From contig JAMWZF010000121.1 in the NCBI GenBank assembly GCA_024304875.1, positions 1-6,570 of the forward strand: a stretch of 6,570 nucleotides of DNA, written 5' to 3'. Shown here in pieces: positions 5,896 through 6,570 of the stretch. This DNA comes from Paracoccaceae bacterium (GTDB taxonomy: Bacteria; Pseudomonadota; Alphaproteobacteria; Rhodobacterales; Rhodobacteraceae). A program made the position numbers and the translations under genes. Below the pieces are notes generated by a model. That model saw only the letters and a list, made by a program, of their open reading frames with translations. It did not search any database and was not told the DNA's origin. Position 1 is the stretch's first letter. Each line of letters starts with the position of its first letter.

Positions 5896-6406
5896 GGCCG
5901 AGGGCCTCGGACAGGACCACCGAGACCGCATCGTCATCCAGGTCGTGCCCGCCGGCGGGCAGCCTGCGCAGACGCGCGCCCGGCAGCCTCGCGGCATAGA
6001 GCGCGGCGTGGCCCGCATCGACGATCTCGTCATCCTCGGCCTGCAACAGCCAGATTTCCCCGACCCCGTCGAAGGCGCCCGATGTGTCCCGCGGCAGGCA
6101 GAACTCCTGCATCTCCCAGTCGGGCTCGCCCCACATCGGCATCGCGCAGCCGACGAAGCGCGCCAGCGGCTTCGCCCGCGCCCGCTCCGCGATCCACTTC
6201 ACCGCCATCGCCCCGCCGTGGGAATGGCCGATCACGGTGTCCTCCGGCCCCAGCGGCGCGAGCAGCTCCTCCATCCGGTCCAGCCAGTCGCCCTCGATCA
6301 GCGGGACCTGGGCCGGGGCCAGATCCCGCAACCGGCGCACCAGGGGATAGCGCGCCGGGGCAAGGTCCTCGGCCCCGATTCCGGCACCGTGCAGAAAGAC
6401 GATCAT
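5885..6406 (-). CDS. Alpha/beta hydrolase of unknown substrate
   Basis: A 173-aa small alpha/beta-hydrolase-fold protein, probably cytoplasmic (no signal peptide). The N-terminal strand MIVFLHGAG (1-9) carries the HGxG oxyanion loop. GHSHGG (60-65) is the nucleophile elbow with S62; LLQAEDDEIVD (120-130) supplies the acid, most likely D126; GGHDL (152-156) gives the catalytic histidine H154. The triad is therefore complete and an esterase- or thioesterase-like activity is expected, but nothing identifies the substrate. The compact length with little lid insertion resembles carboxylesterase/RsbQ-like or KANL3/Tex30-type small hydrolases. The start at 6406 is chosen for GGAGGG (6412-6417) at 5-nt spacing; an upstream in-frame ATG at 6448 would add 14 residues with no fold support. 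Confidence 0.88.
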   Translation of the reverse strand: MIVFLHGAGIGAEDLAPARYPLVRRLRDLAPAQVPLIEGDWLDRMEELLAPLGPEDTVIGHSHGGAMAVKWIAERARAKPLARFVGCAMPMWGEPDWEMQEFCLPRDTSGAFDGVGEIWLLQAEDDEIVDAGHAALYAARLPGARLRRLPAGGHDLDDDAVSVVLSEALGLSG

Positions 6407-6458
6407 CGCGGCCCTCCCCGAAGCCCGCACCGGGCGCGGCGATCCCATCCTGCCGCCA

Positions 6459-6479
6459 GCGTTGCCCTTGGCGCAACGC
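6459..6479. repeat. 7-bp inverted repeat upstream of the hydrolase, possible operator
   Basis: GCGTTGC (6459-6465) and GCAACGC (6473-6479) are perfect inverted repeats around CCTTGGC. The symmetry and 14-nt centre-to-centre spacing suit a dimeric regulator. It lies 53 nt upstream of the hydrolase start and could equally serve a rightward gene beyond the window. No regulator family is assigned from sequence alone. Confidence 0.35.
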
Positions 6480-6570
6480 GGGAATTCGCTGCCGCGCTGA
6501 CTTCAAGGCAATTTGCCCCTCGAAAAACCGCGCTACCTCCTGTATCCAATGCTTTAAAGCTAAACTATTC
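6480..6570 (+). other. AT-rich, gene-free right edge, possible promoter of an off-window gene
   Basis: No start codon opens a usable frame here; the only nearby ATG (6549) meets TAA two codons later. Base composition shifts to AT-rich after about 6540. TTGCCC (6513-6518) could be a -35, but the best -10-like TACCTC (6534-6539) is 15 nt away and poor. GCTTTAAAGC (6551-6560) is a perfect 10-bp palindrome. A promoter or leader of a rightward gene is plausible but unproven. Confidence 0.25.

Noticed and set aside
6407..6448. N-terminal extension of the hydrolase to an ATG at 6448
   Set aside because: The added 14 residues overlap the strong GGAGGG site for the ATG at 6406, and the first fold strand begins exactly at that ATG.
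1..6570. CRISPR array, tRNA or rRNA genes, insertion sequences, attachment sites
   Set aside because: No regularly spaced repeats, cloverleaf-like segments, transposase or integrase motifs, or target-site duplications were seen on either strand.

Overview
The window is a piece of high-GC bacterial chromosome (strong G/C preference at third codon positions), most likely from an alphaproteobacterium of the Rhodobacteraceae. The evidence is protein-level resemblance: a cyclophilin next to phosphoglycerate kinase, a class I fructose-bisphosphate aldolase of the short Staphylococcus/Rhodobacter type, a CIO-type (cyanide-insensitive) cytochrome bd oxidase with a DUF2474 microprotein, and an FtsB/DivIC-like protein. 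The family-level assignment is inference. No mobile element, CRISPR array, tRNA or rRNA is visible, and the content looks like core metabolism.

Layout, left to right. (1) A cyclophilin peptidyl-prolyl isomerase on the minus strand runs off the left edge (1-347). (2) It is divergent from pgk (498-1676, plus) across a 150-bp spacer. (3) The 221-bp region 1677-1897, between the convergent ends of pgk and the oxidase operon, has no gene but is dense in inverted repeats, including a 25-bp-arm hairpin (1752-1825). (4) A minus-strand operon encodes quinol oxidase subunit I (3006-4424), subunit II (1999-3009) and a 33-aa DUF2474 protein (1898-1999). Its genes overlap by 4 nt and 1 nt, so they are probably translationally coupled. 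(5) A 152-bp divergent spacer leads to the class I aldolase gene fda (4577-5470, plus). (6) A 125-bp spacer with hairpins and a pair of GANTC sites precedes a 99-aa FtsB/DivIC-like protein (5596-5895, plus). (7) A 173-aa alpha/beta hydrolase (5885-6406, minus) converges on it with an 11-bp overlap of 3' ends. (8) The last 164 bp hold no gene start, only a dyad and an AT-rich tail, possibly the promoter region of a plus-strand gene beyond the window.

Pgk and Fda are the reversible steps that join triose and hexose phosphates in glycolysis, gluconeogenesis and Calvin-type metabolism. The bd-type oxidase between them takes electrons from quinol to oxygen and is an alternative respiratory terminus. 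The FtsB-like protein is a predicted divisome component and the hydrolase is of unknown substrate. I see no undescribed multi-gene system. The most unusual signals are the long hairpin between pgk and the oxidase operon, the smaller dyads beside it, and the oxidase microprotein.
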